A stretch of 64,000 nt of DNA from Pseudomonas sp. Irchel s3h17. GTDB lineage: Bacteria > Pseudomonadota > Gammaproteobacteria > Pseudomonadales > Pseudomonadaceae. The notes under the pieces are model-generated. The model saw nothing but the letters and a program-made list of their open reading frames with translations. It ran no database searches and was not told the DNA's origin. Below are positions 17,583 through 25,560 of this stretch, one piece after another. Positions within the stretch are counted from its first letter, which is position 1. Each line of letters starts with the position of its first letter. The position numbers and the translations under genes are program-made. The stretch lies in assembly GCF_900187505.1 (NCBI RefSeq), contig NZ_FYDL01000019.1:18017-82016 (forward strand), written 5' to 3'.

Positions 17583-17816
17583 GAATAGTTTTCTCAAAAG
17601 CCCAAGCGACGGTAGTGACTACGCATCGGTCAGCCAAAATTTAGGGAGCGACTATTGTTGTTCGGGTAAATACCGCAAACTTCGGAACTCGCGCTGGGCA
17701 CCTTTTAGCCGATTGGCTCGATGCAATCCAGTGGCGGGGGCAGATTATGCCCCAAGAGACAGCAATGAAGGATTGCGGGCTATTTCCATCGCGCAGGGCA
17801 AGGGAGCATCACTCAG

Positions 17817-18425
17817 ATGAATGAACAACAGCGCTATCGCTCGGGCTGGCAAGTGGCGGTCCTGATGCTGCTGACAGCCGCACTGGCCGGTTGCGGCATC
17901 AACACCATTCCGACCCTCGACGAGCAGGCCAAGGCGGCCTGGTCGCAAGTGCAGAACCAGTACCAGCGTCGCGCCGACCTGATTCCCAACCTGGTGGAGA
18001 CGGTCAAGGGGTATGCCAGGCATGAGCAGGACACCCTGACCGCGGTCATCGAGGCCCGGGCCAAGGCTACCGCCATCCAGGTGGACGCCAACACCCTCGA
18101 CAACCCGGAAAAGCTCAAGCAGTTCCAGCAGGCCCAGGATCAACTCAGTGGCGCCTTGAGCCGCTTGATGGTGGTGTCCGAGCGCTACCCGGACCTGAAG
18201 GCCAACCAGAACTTCCTGGCGCTGCAATCGCAACTCGAAGGCACGGAAAACCGCATCGGTGTGGCGCGTCGTGATTTCATCCTCGCGGTGCAGAAGTACA
18301 ACACTGAAATCCGCACCTTTCCGGGCCGTCTTTGGCACGCTGTGATGTACAGCGACTTGCCGCTGCGCGAGACCTTCGAGGCCACCAGCCCGGATGCCGA
18401 TAAAGCCCCGCAAGTGAAGTTCTGA
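17817..18425 (+). CDS. lemA: LemA-family lipoprotein
   Basis: The 202-residue protein has a lipoprotein signal with lipobox LAGC (MLLTAALAGCGIN), so it is anchored to a membrane. The rest is the helical LemA domain: DEQAKAAWSQVQNQYQRRADLIPNLVETVKGYA, then VSERYPDLKANQNFLALQSQLEGTENRI and the FP.....F ending. LemA proteins commonly accompany TPM-domain proteins, as here, and the trio is widespread in bacteria with no settled function. It is followed by two TPM genes in the same direction. Confidence 0.92.
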   Translation: MNEQQRYRSGWQVAVLMLLTAALAGCGINTIPTLDEQAKAAWSQVQNQYQRRADLIPNLVETVKGYARHEQDTLTAVIEARAKATAIQVDANTLDNPEKLKQFQQAQDQLSGALSRLMVVSERYPDLKANQNFLALQSQLEGTENRIGVARRDFILAVQKYNTEIRTFPGRLWHAVMYSDLPLRETFEATSPDADKAPQVKF

Positions 18426-18496
18426 CAGGCGCAGGCTCCCGGCGGTGATACGCCTGCTGTCGGGATACACCCCAATTCACGAGGGATGAGGTGCCC

Positions 18497-19249
18497 ATGC
18501 GCGTCTTGAAAATGAGCCTGGTGCTGGTGCTCTGGGTGTTTGCCATCACCGCGCAGGCCGAGCTCAAGTTCCCGGCATTGACCGGGCGGGTGGTGGACAA
18601 CGCCCAACTGATCGAGCCGTCAGTGCGCGAGCAATTGAGCCAGCAACTCCAGGCTCATGAACAGGCCACGGGTGAGCAGTTGGTGGTGGTGACGTTATCC
18701 GACCTGCAAGGCACCAGCATCGATGACTATGGTTATCAGCTGGGACGCTATTGGGGGATCGGGCAGAAGGACAAGAACAACGGCGCCTTGCTGATCGTTG
18801 CACGGGATGAGCGCAAGCTGCGTATCGAAGTCGGCTATGGCCTGGAAGACCGACTGACCGATGCACAGAGTTCGGTGATCATCAACCAGGTGATCACGCC
18901 AGCGTTCAAGGCCGGCAACTTCAGCAAGGGCATCAGCGACGGTGTGGCGGCGATGCTGGTGGTGTTGGGTGGCAGCCCTCTGGATGAACCGGCCACGGCT
19001 TACGACTCGGGCGAGCAGCACGACGGCGACTTTGTCGCGCAGTATCCTGGCTTGTTTGTATTTCTGGTCCTGCTGTTTATCCTCACCCTGTTTGTTTGCC
19101 AGATGCTCGGCATCCTGCCCAGTGGCGGCGGTCGCGGGGGCTCGGGCGGGTTTGGCGGTGGCGGCTTTGGCGGCGGCTCGGGAGGGGGCGGCGGCTTCAG
19201 CGGCGGTGGGGGCAGTTTCGGTGGCGGCGGTTCGTCGGGCGGCTGGTGA
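18497..19249 (+). CDS. TPM-domain membrane protein with glycine-rich tail
   Basis: The 250-residue product has a signal peptide (VLVLWVFAITAQA), an exported TPM (TLP18.3/Psb32/MOLO-1) phosphatase-like domain from about residues 25-165 (RVVDNAQLIE..., EQLVVVTLSDLQGTSIDDYGYQLGRYWGIGQ, KDKNNGALLIVARDERKLRIEVGYGLE), a C-terminal membrane helix (LFVFLVLLFILTLFVCQML), and a tail made almost wholly of Gly and Ser. This is the classic YgcG layout. The ATG at 18497 with GAGG upstream is used; a GTG 6 nt earlier is possible. It follows lemA by 71 nt and precedes a second TPM gene. Confidence 0.92.
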   Translation: MRVLKMSLVLVLWVFAITAQAELKFPALTGRVVDNAQLIEPSVREQLSQQLQAHEQATGEQLVVVTLSDLQGTSIDDYGYQLGRYWGIGQKDKNNGALLIVARDERKLRIEVGYGLEDRLTDAQSSVIINQVITPAFKAGNFSKGISDGVAAMLVVLGGSPLDEPATAYDSGEQHDGDFVAQYPGLFVFLVLLFILTLFVCQMLGILPSGGGRGGSGGFGGGGFGGGSGGGGGFSGGGGSFGGGGSSGGW

Positions 19250-19277
19250 AAACAATAATGAACGAGCATTCAAAACC

Positions 19278-19895
19278 ATGGCATTACTGAGTGAGTACGA
19301 ACAGCGTCAGGTTGCCGAGGCGATTGCCCGGGTCGAACGCGACACCGACGCTGAGCTGGTCACCGTGCTGGCGGCCCGGGCCGACGACTACACTTACATT
19401 CCGCTGTTGTGGGCCAGCCTGGTGGCACTGATCGTGCCGGGAATCGTGCATTACCTATCCGGCTGGCTGAGTATGCACACGCTGTTGCTGGTGCAGTGGG
19501 CAAGCTTCATCGTCTTGTGCCTGGTGTTCCGGATCCCGTCGATCACCACGCACCTGATCCCGCGTTCAGTGCGTCATTGGCGTGCCTCGAACCTGGCACG
19601 CCGGCAGTTCATGGAGCAAAACCTGCACCACACGGTGGGCAGTACCGGCATGTTGATTTTCGTCTGCGAGGCCGAGCGTTATGTGGAAATCCTGGTGGAC
19701 GAGGGGATCTCCAGGCGCCTGGACAACACCCACTGGGATGCCATCGTCGCGACCTTCACCCAGCAAGTGAAGCAGGGTCAGACAGTGCAGGGCTTCGTGA
19801 ACTGCATCGAGGCCTGTGGCGAGTTGCTCAAGGTGCATGTACCGGTGACCCATGTGCGTAACGAACTACCCAATCGCCTGGTAGTGCTCGACTAG
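19278..19895 (+). CDS. TPM-domain membrane protein, second of the module
   Basis: The 205-residue protein starts MALLSEYEQRQVAEAIARVE with a split TPM domain: ERDTDAELVTVLAARADDYT first, then a two-helix membrane insertion (LLWASLVALIVPGIVHYL and LLLVQWASFIVLCLVF), then the second half (FMEQNLHHTVGSTGMLIFVCEAERYVEILVDEGIS). It lacks a signal peptide. The reading frame is open upstream through the glycine tail of the previous gene, but the first suitable ATG is 19278. It is the third gene of the lemA-TPM-TPM operon. Confidence 0.88.
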   Translation: MALLSEYEQRQVAEAIARVERDTDAELVTVLAARADDYTYIPLLWASLVALIVPGIVHYLSGWLSMHTLLLVQWASFIVLCLVFRIPSITTHLIPRSVRHWRASNLARRQFMEQNLHHTVGSTGMLIFVCEAERYVEILVDEGISRRLDNTHWDAIVATFTQQVKQGQTVQGFVNCIEACGELLKVHVPVTHVRNELPNRLVVLD

Positions 19896-20017
19896 GTTTT
19901 GTAGGTTTCCACGCTACAACGGGCGCTCGTTGCCCAGGCGCCGCCCGATCTCCACCCTCTCTCTTTATCCGGGAACGCCCTGACCACAGGGGTTCCGACG
20001 TAGAGGGAGTTCATGTC

Positions 20018-20320
20018 ATGTCAACACATCAACCACTCGATTCTGTTGGCTGTGCGGCCTCTGCAGGTGAGGCAAAACCTGCGCCGGTCATGCTGACCGC
20101 CAAAGAGACGCAAGCGTTGCTGTGGTGCTCTCGGGGGAAAACCTCCTGGGAGATCGCCAGGATTCAGAATTGCTCGGAAACCACGATCAATTTTCACTTC
20201 AATAACATTCGCCGCAAGTTCGCGGTGACGTCTCGCAGTGCCGCCTTGCTCAAGGCTATTGAAGTGGGGGTGATTACTGTCGCCAGTGCGCGCAGGCGAG
20301 GTGCCCATGAGCCTGACTGA
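20018..20320 (+). CDS. Stand-alone LuxR-type HTH protein
   Basis: The 100-residue protein consists of a short N-terminal stretch and a LuxR/GerE DNA-binding domain from about residue 25: LTAKETQALLWCSRGKTSWEIARIQNCSETTINFHFNNIRRKFAV. No autoinducer-binding or receiver domain is present. The family's usual TVK motif is replaced by TINFHF, as in quorum-sensing LuxR solos. It overlaps the next holin-like gene by 14 nt, so it belongs to a phage-derived island ending near 22332. It could be an activator of lysis genes. Function inferred from context only. Confidence 0.85.
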   Translation: MSTHQPLDSVGCAASAGEAKPAPVMLTAKETQALLWCSRGKTSWEIARIQNCSETTINFHFNNIRRKFAVTSRSAALLKAIEVGVITVASARRRGAHEPD

Positions 20321-20666
20321 TTCGGCCTATAACAGTGTCAGTGGCCTGTTGCTGGGCTTGGGCATGGCGGCGACATTGCCCGTGATTGATGGCGAGGCAC
20401 TGTTTGGCGCCGCTCTCGGCGCCTGGCTGGTGACGACCACGCGCAGTGATTTCAAGGCCTGGCAACGTATTGCTTCATTGATGCTGTCGGCGGGGGTGGG
20501 CTACCTGTTCACCCCCGTGGCGTTGTCGCTGGCGCCCTTTCTGACCGGCGGCGTGACGGCATTCCTGTGCGCGCTGATCGTCATTCCGATCAGTATCAAG
20601 ATAATGCTGTGGGTCGACGGGGCCGGTATCGCGGAGATTATCCGGCATTTGAGGGGACGAAGATGA
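20307..20666 (+). CDS. Holin-like phage membrane protein
   Basis: The 119-residue product starts MSLTDSAYNSVSGLLLGLGM with a GAGG site upstream. It has three or four hydrophobic segments (LLGLGMAATLPVI, IASLMLSAGVGYLFTPVALS, GVTAFLCALIVIPISIKIML), consistent with a small holin or holin-associated protein of tailed phages that makes the membrane lesion at lysis. It overlaps the LuxR-type gene upstream and shares ATGA with the next gene downstream. The phage holin assignment rests on size, topology and context. Confidence 0.65.
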   Translation: MSLTDSAYNSVSGLLLGLGMAATLPVIDGEALFGAALGAWLVTTTRSDFKAWQRIASLMLSAGVGYLFTPVALSLAPFLTGGVTAFLCALIVIPISIKIMLWVDGAGIAEIIRHLRGRR

Positions 20667-20944
20667 TGGCGGGAGGGATGCTGGTTCTGGTCTGCATCAC
20701 CGCCTCGGCGCATTTACTCAGCGCATTCAGGCTGGCCTGTTACCAGCGCGACGAAGAGCACCACGGCTGGCGAGACAGGCTATTGACCAGTCTGTGCGGG
20801 GGGATACTGTGCCTGGCCGGAATGGATGTAATGCTGGCACTTCAGCCGGTGAGCCAATGGCACACGTTAACCTGCGTTTTATTATGTGCACTGATTATTC
20901 GTAGCGGTGGGAACATTGTTGTCTTGTGGCGCGCCTTGTGGTGA
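20663..20944 (+). CDS. Holin-like phage membrane protein, second
   Basis: The 93-residue product has three predicted membrane helices (MLVLVCITASAHLLSAF, LLTSLCGGILCLAGMDVMLAL, LTCVLLCALIIRSGGNIVVLW) and matches the small holin families of P2-like phages and tailocins in size and topology. Its ATG overlaps the stop of the upstream gene. A single cell-lysis unit is suggested with the gene before it, but no endolysin or spanin follows. Confidence 0.65.
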   Translation: MMAGGMLVLVCITASAHLLSAFRLACYQRDEEHHGWRDRLLTSLCGGILCLAGMDVMLALQPVSQWHTLTCVLLCALIIRSGGNIVVLWRALW

Positions 20945-20967
20945 CAACGGTTGGATAGTTTATGACT

Positions 20968-21393
20968 TTATGTGTCGCCGAAGGGTTGAGGTGTTGAAAG
21001 GTGTGAGGCTATCTCCGCAAGTTTGAGTTCCAGTTCGCGCAGGCGCTTTTTTTCTTCCAGCGCACTTTGTATCGCGCAACGATCATCTTCGTTGAGTAAT
21101 CGCCATAGCGCGAGAATCGTATGTTCGCGTGTTGTACTGGCTTGAGTGTGTTCTGTGTGGTTGGCATGCGCTTGCCGTTGTATGGGGCCTAAACCTAACA
21201 GCAGCCAGTCCAGGGATACATCTCGTGCTTGCGCTATGTCTACGCATAATGCGTACGGAATGCTGTCGCGTCCTTTCCAGCTGCTGAGGGTTTGAGGGCT
21301 GACCTGCAATGCAGAAGACAAAGAGGTATCGGTTGTTGTGCCGGTAATTTGCTTCAAGCGAGCGAGGACAGCTTGTGATTTTTTGCTACGCAA
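20968..21393 (-). CDS. Phage CI-like repressor with HTH domain
   Basis: The 141-residue protein has the CI/Bacteriophage-repressor HTH at about residues 5-62: QAVLARLKQITGTTTDTSLSSALQVSPQTLSSWKGRDSIPYALCVDIAQARDVSLDWLLLG. The C-terminal half is predicted helical (EEKKRLRELELKLAEIASHL, likely coiled coil) with no LexA-like peptidase motif, so it would not be self-cleaving. The only available start is TTG at 21393, preceded by a strong GGAAGAGG site. It is convergent with the holin-like genes and divergent from the Ogr-type activator, the place of a lysogeny repressor. Confidence 0.82.
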   Translation of the reverse strand: MRSKKSQAVLARLKQITGTTTDTSLSSALQVSPQTLSSWKGRDSIPYALCVDIAQARDVSLDWLLLGLGPIQRQAHANHTEHTQASTTREHTILALWRLLNEDDRCAIQSALEEKKRLRELELKLAEIASHLSTPQPFGDT

Positions 21394-21688
21394 TTTGAGC
21401 CTCTTCCTTTTGACATATGTTTTTCGAGTGCCTAACTTATGCGAAATGAGTAATTTTTATGGGTGATCAACTATCAACTATGAATCAGAAGAATACGATG
21501 ACGAAGCTTCCTAATAGTATCAGGAGGATTTCCTACGAGCTTGGCTCATATCAATTGTGCGTCTGCTTACTGCACTTCCTTATGTCTGGCAGACGTTTTT
21601 CGTATTACCGGGCAAGGCCCATCAATGCGTCAGGCAGTATTGTGTTTGATCAAGTTGATTGCCACCAGATGACAATCGGGAGTCAAGC
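21394..21688. promoter_or_regulatory. AT-rich control region between CI-like repressor and Ogr-like activator
   Basis: This 295-nt gap is markedly AT-rich compared with the chromosome. An open frame at 21459-21692 (77 codons) has no ribosome site, no family resemblance and overlaps the next gene, so it is not called. Short dyads such as ACATATGT near 21415 could be repressor sites but are unproven. The most probable role is a divergent phage-type promoter region. Confidence 0.4.
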
Positions 21689-21967
21689 ATGAGTACCTAC
21701 AAAATGGTCTGTCCCCATTGCCTGAGCAGGATGCGCATTCGAACCAGCGAGGGCCGTCATATTTTCCTGCGGGTGGCGTATTTGCAATGCACCTCGGAAG
21801 CCTGTGGCTGGTCGGTGCGGGCGGAGTTCGAGATGACCCATGAACTGTCGCCCAGTGGCATGCCCAACCCGGCCGTGCGCTTGCCTTGTGCCGGGCCCGA
21901 CCTGCGTCGCGCCGCGCGACCTGTTGTGGTGAGCGAACCCTCGATGGAAGCACCTGTGGAGTCGTGA
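21689..21967 (+). CDS. Ogr/Delta-family zinc-finger late-gene activator
   Basis: The 92-residue protein has the single zinc-binding motif of the P2 Ogr/P4 Delta family: Cys8-x2-Cys11-x22-Cys34-x4-Cys39 (MVCPHC and QCTSEACGW), with RIRTSEGR between. Ogr proteins activate late promoters of P2-like phages together with host RNA polymerase. The start MSTYKMVCP is at the ATG at 21689. There are no late (head or tail) genes nearby for it to activate. The next small gene starts 2 nt after its stop. Confidence 0.9.
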   Translation: MSTYKMVCPHCLSRMRIRTSEGRHIFLRVAYLQCTSEACGWSVRAEFEMTHELSPSGMPNPAVRLPCAGPDLRRAARPVVVSEPSMEAPVES

Positions 21968-21969
21968 GC

Positions 21970-22332
21970 ATGAAGGCAATCGATGAATATCCGGATGTAC
22001 ATGAGGAATTGTTGGACATTGCCCAGGCGTTTCTGGCCAGACATGAGGGTGATGGTTTCATTGATGACCAGGTGCTGTTCTGTCGCGCAGTGAAGCACTT
22101 GCAGAGCGTCGACGTGCCGATGCATCTGGCGGAGAGGCTGGTGAGCCATGCCTACGGAATACTCAAGTCCAGCCACGATCGCCGACGCCTGGATATCGCG
22201 GCCAGTTCCGAAACCGTGGCGGTGGTCACTGATCCGGCCAGCGGCCTGACCTGGGCGGTGCCGGTGGGGCTGATTGTCAAATACGTGATCAACGCCCCTG
22301 CCAATCGTAAACTCCGGTTGGTGGAACCCTGA
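21970..22332 (+). CDS. Small protein of the phage-derived island, function unknown
   Basis: The 120-residue product starts MKAIDEYPDVHEELLDIAQ only 2 nt after the ogr-like stop, so it is co-transcribed. It is predicted helical in its first two thirds and ends in a more hydrophobic segment (GLTWAVPVGLIVKYVINAP). I recognise no family. Position suggests a phage or island gene; it ends the block of phage-type genes. Confidence 0.7.
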   Translation: MKAIDEYPDVHEELLDIAQAFLARHEGDGFIDDQVLFCRAVKHLQSVDVPMHLAERLVSHAYGILKSSHDRRRLDIAASSETVAVVTDPASGLTWAVPVGLIVKYVINAPANRKLRLVEP

Positions 22333-22349
22333 GTTTTTTTGGCCAAGTC

Positions 22350-22382
22350 ATCAGGTCCTGGATCGCGCTTGCCGGACCTGAT
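22350..22382. repeat. Inverted repeat at the right edge of the phage-derived island
   Basis: ATCAGGTCC at 22350-22358 and GGACCTGAT at 22374-22382 form a perfect 9-bp stem with a 15-nt loop. A T7 run lies before it, not after, so it is not a canonical terminator on the plus strand. It may be a terminator variant or a boundary element. Confidence 0.45.
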
Positions 22383-22466
22383 GAAAAATAACCCCGTGCC
22401 CTAAACCGCCATCCCCCCTAAAATAGCGCCATTCCCCCGATTCGTACCGCCCGAGGCGCTTCCTAC

Positions 22467-23684
22467 ATGTCCGTTACCGCAACTCCCGCCAGCCTCACGC
22501 CGGATCATCACGCGCAATTCATCGACCTGCTGACCAGCAGCCTGGCGCAGAGCGCGTTCATCAAATTGGTGTTGGCCAAGTATGTCGGTGACGAAACGGA
22601 CTTGCAGCGCATCATCGTCAAGCAACTGAGCGTCAAGGATCAGCCGTGCCTGTCCTTCGTCTATCGCTACAAGACCCGCGACATTACCAAGAACTTCCCG
22701 GTGGAAGAGGGTGTGGCAACGATTGCCGGGCTGTTGCCGCAATCGTTCAAGAACGCCCATCTGCTGTCGCTGACCGATGAAGCCCAGCTTGAGTACAGCA
22801 AGAAGGGCAAGAGTTCGTTGTTCAAGAGCAAGCCGCAGCAACTGCGTGAGGTGCCTTCGGCGGACCACAATCGCGAGAAAAACCGCTTCCTGGACTTGAA
22901 CCGGCCGTTCCTCGCCGACCTGGGCGTGACCAACAAGCAGCACGAGTTGATCCCGGCGATGTCGCGCAAGTGGAAGCAGATCAACAAGTTCATTGAAGTG
23001 TTCAGCCATGCACTGACCTCCTCACCGCTGGCGCTGGACAAGCCGGTACAGGTGGCGGATTTCGGCTCGGGCAAGGGCTACCTGACTTTCGCCATTCACG
23101 ATTACCTGCGCAATACCTTGAAGGCTGAAGGCGTGGTCACCGGCGTTGAGTTGCGTGAAGACATGGTCAGCCTGTGCAACGCCGCGGCCGCGCGCCTGGA
23201 GCATCCGGGGCTGGTGTTCAAGTGCGGTGACGTGCGCAGCGTGGCGCCCAGCGAGCTGGATGTGATGATTGCCCTGCATGCCTGCGACATCGCCACTGAC
23301 TACGCGATCCATACCGGCATCCGCTCGGGCGCGTCGATCATCATGTGCTCGCCGTGCTGCCACAAGCAGATTCGCCTGCAAATCCAGAGCCCGGCACTGC
23401 TCAAGCCGATGCTGCAGTACGGCTTGCACCTTGGCCAACAGGCGGAGATGGTCACTGACAGCTTGCGGGCGCTGTTCCTTGAAGCCTGCGGTTATGAAAC
23501 CAAGGTCTTCGAGTTCATCTCCCTGGACCATACCAACAAGAACAAGATGATCCTGGCGGTCAAGCGTGCCGAACCGGTGGACCCGGCCCAGCTGTTGGTG
23601 AAAATCCAGGAGCTCAAGGCGTTCTATCACATCAGCGAACATTGCCTGGAAACCCTGCTGCGGGCTGACGGCTACCTGGCGTGA
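22467..23684 (+). CDS. SAM-dependent methyltransferase family protein
   Basis: The 405-residue protein has a Rossmann methyltransferase core in its second half: VQVADFGSGKGYLTFAIHDYL (motif I, glycine-rich, about 193-213), VVTGVELREDMVSLCN, and DVMIALHACDIATDYAI, followed by CSPCCHKQIRLQIQ. This order matches the Methyltransf_32 group. The N-terminal 180 residues are conserved helical sequence with REVPSADHNREKNRFLD. Substrate (RNA or protein) is unknown. It is monocistronic, just after the phage-derived island. Confidence 0.85.
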   Translation: MSVTATPASLTPDHHAQFIDLLTSSLAQSAFIKLVLAKYVGDETDLQRIIVKQLSVKDQPCLSFVYRYKTRDITKNFPVEEGVATIAGLLPQSFKNAHLLSLTDEAQLEYSKKGKSSLFKSKPQQLREVPSADHNREKNRFLDLNRPFLADLGVTNKQHELIPAMSRKWKQINKFIEVFSHALTSSPLALDKPVQVADFGSGKGYLTFAIHDYLRNTLKAEGVVTGVELREDMVSLCNAAAARLEHPGLVFKCGDVRSVAPSELDVMIALHACDIATDYAIHTGIRSGASIIMCSPCCHKQIRLQIQSPALLKPMLQYGLHLGQQAEMVTDSLRALFLEACGYETKVFEFISLDHTNKNKMILAVKRAEPVDPAQLLVKIQELKAFYHISEHCLETLLRADGYLA

Positions 23685-23699
23685 TGTTCGCTCGTGTGG

Positions 23700-24629
23700 C
23701 TACGCCGTGGCCGCGCGCGCTGGCCGTATCGCGGTCTTGCGTCCCAGTATCACCGTCACGATCACCCCAGCGGCGAACAACCAGGTGATCGGCTGGACCT
23801 GTTCGCCAAAGAACAGCGCCGAGAACGCGATGGTGAAGAAGATCTGCAGCAACTGGATCTGACTGACCCGGGCAATGCCACCCATGGCCAGCCCGGCATA
23901 CCAGGCAAAAAAGCCGATGAACTGCGAGAACAGCGACACGTAGCCAAAGGCCCACCAGGTCCTGGCCGAAACCTCGCCCTGATGCTGCAAGGCCAGGTAC
24001 AGCACCGGGCCGATCAACAGGGGCGTCGACAGTACCAGTGCCCAGCAGATCACTTGCCAGCCGCCCATCTCCCTGGCCAGGCGACCACCTTCGGCATACC
24101 CCAGCCCACCGACGGCAATGGCTGCGAGCATCAGCCAGTCACCGGCCTGAATACTCCCTGCGCCACTGATCAGCGCGTAACCGAGTACCAGCGCGCTACC
24201 CAATGCGGCACAGGCCCAGAAGGCTTTCGAGGGGCGTTCATGGGACAGCCAGGCGGCATACAGCGCCACGCACAGCGGTTGCAGGCCATTGACCAGCGCG
24301 CCGTGGGACGCCGGCAGGGTTTGCATGGCCCAGGCCGAGAGCACGGGAAACCCGAGAATCACCCCGGCGATCACCAGCGACAGGCCTTTGACCTGCTGCC
24401 AGGTGGGCCATTTTTCCCGGTTCCACAGTAACAATACGGCCGCCGGAATCGCCGCGAACAGCGCGCGGCCCAGACCGTTGAGCAGCGGGTGCAGTTCTTG
24501 CACGACGATCCGGGTGAAGGGCAGGGTCAGGCTGAAGATGATGACGCCGAGCAGGCCCAGGGCCATGCCGGTATTTTCGCGCGAGGACATGACGGCAACC
24601 AGAAGCGAAGGGGTGGGTGATGTCTTCAT
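23700..24629 (-). CDS. EamA/DMT-family transporter
   Basis: This 309-residue drug/metabolite transporter has ten predicted helices in two EamA repeats, the first from about residue 20 (MALGLLGVIIFSLTLPFTRI) and the second from about 165. The end GEQVQPITWLFAAGVIVTVILGRK is typical of RhtA/YdcZ-related exporters. The ATG at 24629 is used; an internal ATG at 24590 is a plausible alternative since neither has a strong ribosome site. It is convergent with the methyltransferase gene. Substrate unknown. Confidence 0.85.
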   Translation of the reverse strand: MKTSPTPSLLVAVMSSRENTGMALGLLGVIIFSLTLPFTRIVVQELHPLLNGLGRALFAAIPAAVLLLWNREKWPTWQQVKGLSLVIAGVILGFPVLSAWAMQTLPASHGALVNGLQPLCVALYAAWLSHERPSKAFWACAALGSALVLGYALISGAGSIQAGDWLMLAAIAVGGLGYAEGGRLAREMGGWQVICWALVLSTPLLIGPVLYLALQHQGEVSARTWWAFGYVSLFSQFIGFFAWYAGLAMGGIARVSQIQLLQIFFTIAFSALFFGEQVQPITWLFAAGVIVTVILGRKTAIRPARAATA

Positions 24630-24707
24630 CTAGCCACAATCCGTGCGGGCTGCGCTGTTACAGTCGGGCGCAGAGTTATCCGTACAGTTTTGACGTGCAC
24701 CGATCGT

Positions 24708-24837
24708 GTGGCGAGGGAGCTTGCTCCCGTCGGGTGGCGAAGCCACCTCAAAACAAACTGATGCATTTTAGCGATACGAGTGTATCGACTGATTTACGAC
24801 TGCTTCGCAGCCGAGCGCGAGCAAGCTCGCTCGCCAC
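24708..24837. repeat. REPIN with arms of two different subtypes
   Basis: The left arm starts GTGGCGAGGGAGCTTGCTCC at 24708 (GGGAGC core) and the right arm ends GAGCAAGCTCGCTCGCCAC at 24837 (GCGAGC core). The two are inverted with about 50 nt between. The rest of the 335-nt gap before the DJ-1 gene holds no other feature. Confidence 0.85.
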
Positions 24838-24964
24838 AGGGGCCTCTGCGGCTCGTAAACCGTGTGCGGCGCTACGTAGTAGCTGGTTATTACCCACCTG
24901 CGCCTGATCGGGACTACCTTGAATACTCCGTTGTGCCCACGATTCATCCAGAGGAGTCCTCCCC

Positions 24965-25546
24965 ATGGCTGCGAAAAAGATTCTGATGCTGGTTGGCGAT
25001 TACGTCGAAGACTATGAAGTGATGGTGCCGTTCCAGGCGCTGCTGATGGTCGGTCACACGGTGCACGCGGTGTGCCCGGACAAAACCGCCGGGCAGACCG
25101 TGCGCACCGCGATCCATGACTTCGAAGGCGACCAGACCTACAGCGAAAAACCCGGTCACCTGTTCGCCCTGAATTTCGATTTCGCCAAGGTCGATGCCGC
25201 GGACTACGACGCGTTGCTGGTGCCCGGTGGTCGTGCGCCGGAATACCTGCGCTTGAACGATAAGGTCCTGCAACTGGTGCAAGCCTTCGACCAGGCCGCA
25301 AAACCGATTGCCGCGGTCTGCCACGGTGCGCAATTGCTGGCGGCGGCGGGGATTCTGGAAGGGCGCGAATGCAGCGCGTATCCGGCCTGCGCACCGGAAG
25401 TGCGGCTGGCCGGTGGCACGTTCATCGACATCCCGGTGACGCAAGGTCACGTTCAGGGCAATCTGGCGACGGCACCTGCCTGGCCGGCGCACCCGAGCTG
25501 GCTGGCCGGGTTCCTCGGTCTGCTGGGCACGACCATCACCTTGTAA
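24965..25546 (+). CDS. DJ-1/PfpI-family protein
   Basis: The 193-residue protein has the flavodoxin-like DJ-1/PfpI fold: MVLVGDYVEDYEVMVPFQALLMVGH-type N-terminus, DALLVPGGRAPEYLR and the nucleophile elbow AAVCHGAQLL with Cys119 and His120. Glu15 in VEDYE is positioned like the third conserved residue. Related proteins act as chaperone-type deglycases, peptidases or glyoxalase III; which applies is unclear. It has a strong GAGGAG ribosome site and a small RHH gene 14 nt downstream. Confidence 0.9.
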   Translation: MAAKKILMLVGDYVEDYEVMVPFQALLMVGHTVHAVCPDKTAGQTVRTAIHDFEGDQTYSEKPGHLFALNFDFAKVDAADYDALLVPGGRAPEYLRLNDKVLQLVQAFDQAAKPIAAVCHGAQLLAAAGILEGRECSAYPACAPEVRLAGGTFIDIPVTQGHVQGNLATAPAWPAHPSWLAGFLGLLGTTITL

Positions 25547-25560
25547 GCGGAGGCCTGCGC

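Noticed and set aside
15312..17588. 758-codon plus-strand open frame opposite bglX
   Set aside because: Antisense shadow of the GH3 gene created by high GC codon bias; no family match, no ribosome site, His/Val/Gly-rich composition.
19000..19269. Pro-rich 89-codon minus frame
   Set aside because: Complement of the Gly-rich tail coding region, a composition artefact.
18942..19277. Open plus frame before the second TPM gene
   Set aside because: Overlaps the glycine-rich tail of the previous gene in another frame; the ATG at 19278 is the credible start.
21459..21692. 77-codon frame upstream of the ogr-like gene
   Set aside because: No ribosome site, overlaps the next gene, lies in an AT-rich control region.
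22350..22382. Terminator after the phage-derived island
   Set aside because: The stem is strong but the T-run is on the wrong side, so it is listed only as an inverted repeat.
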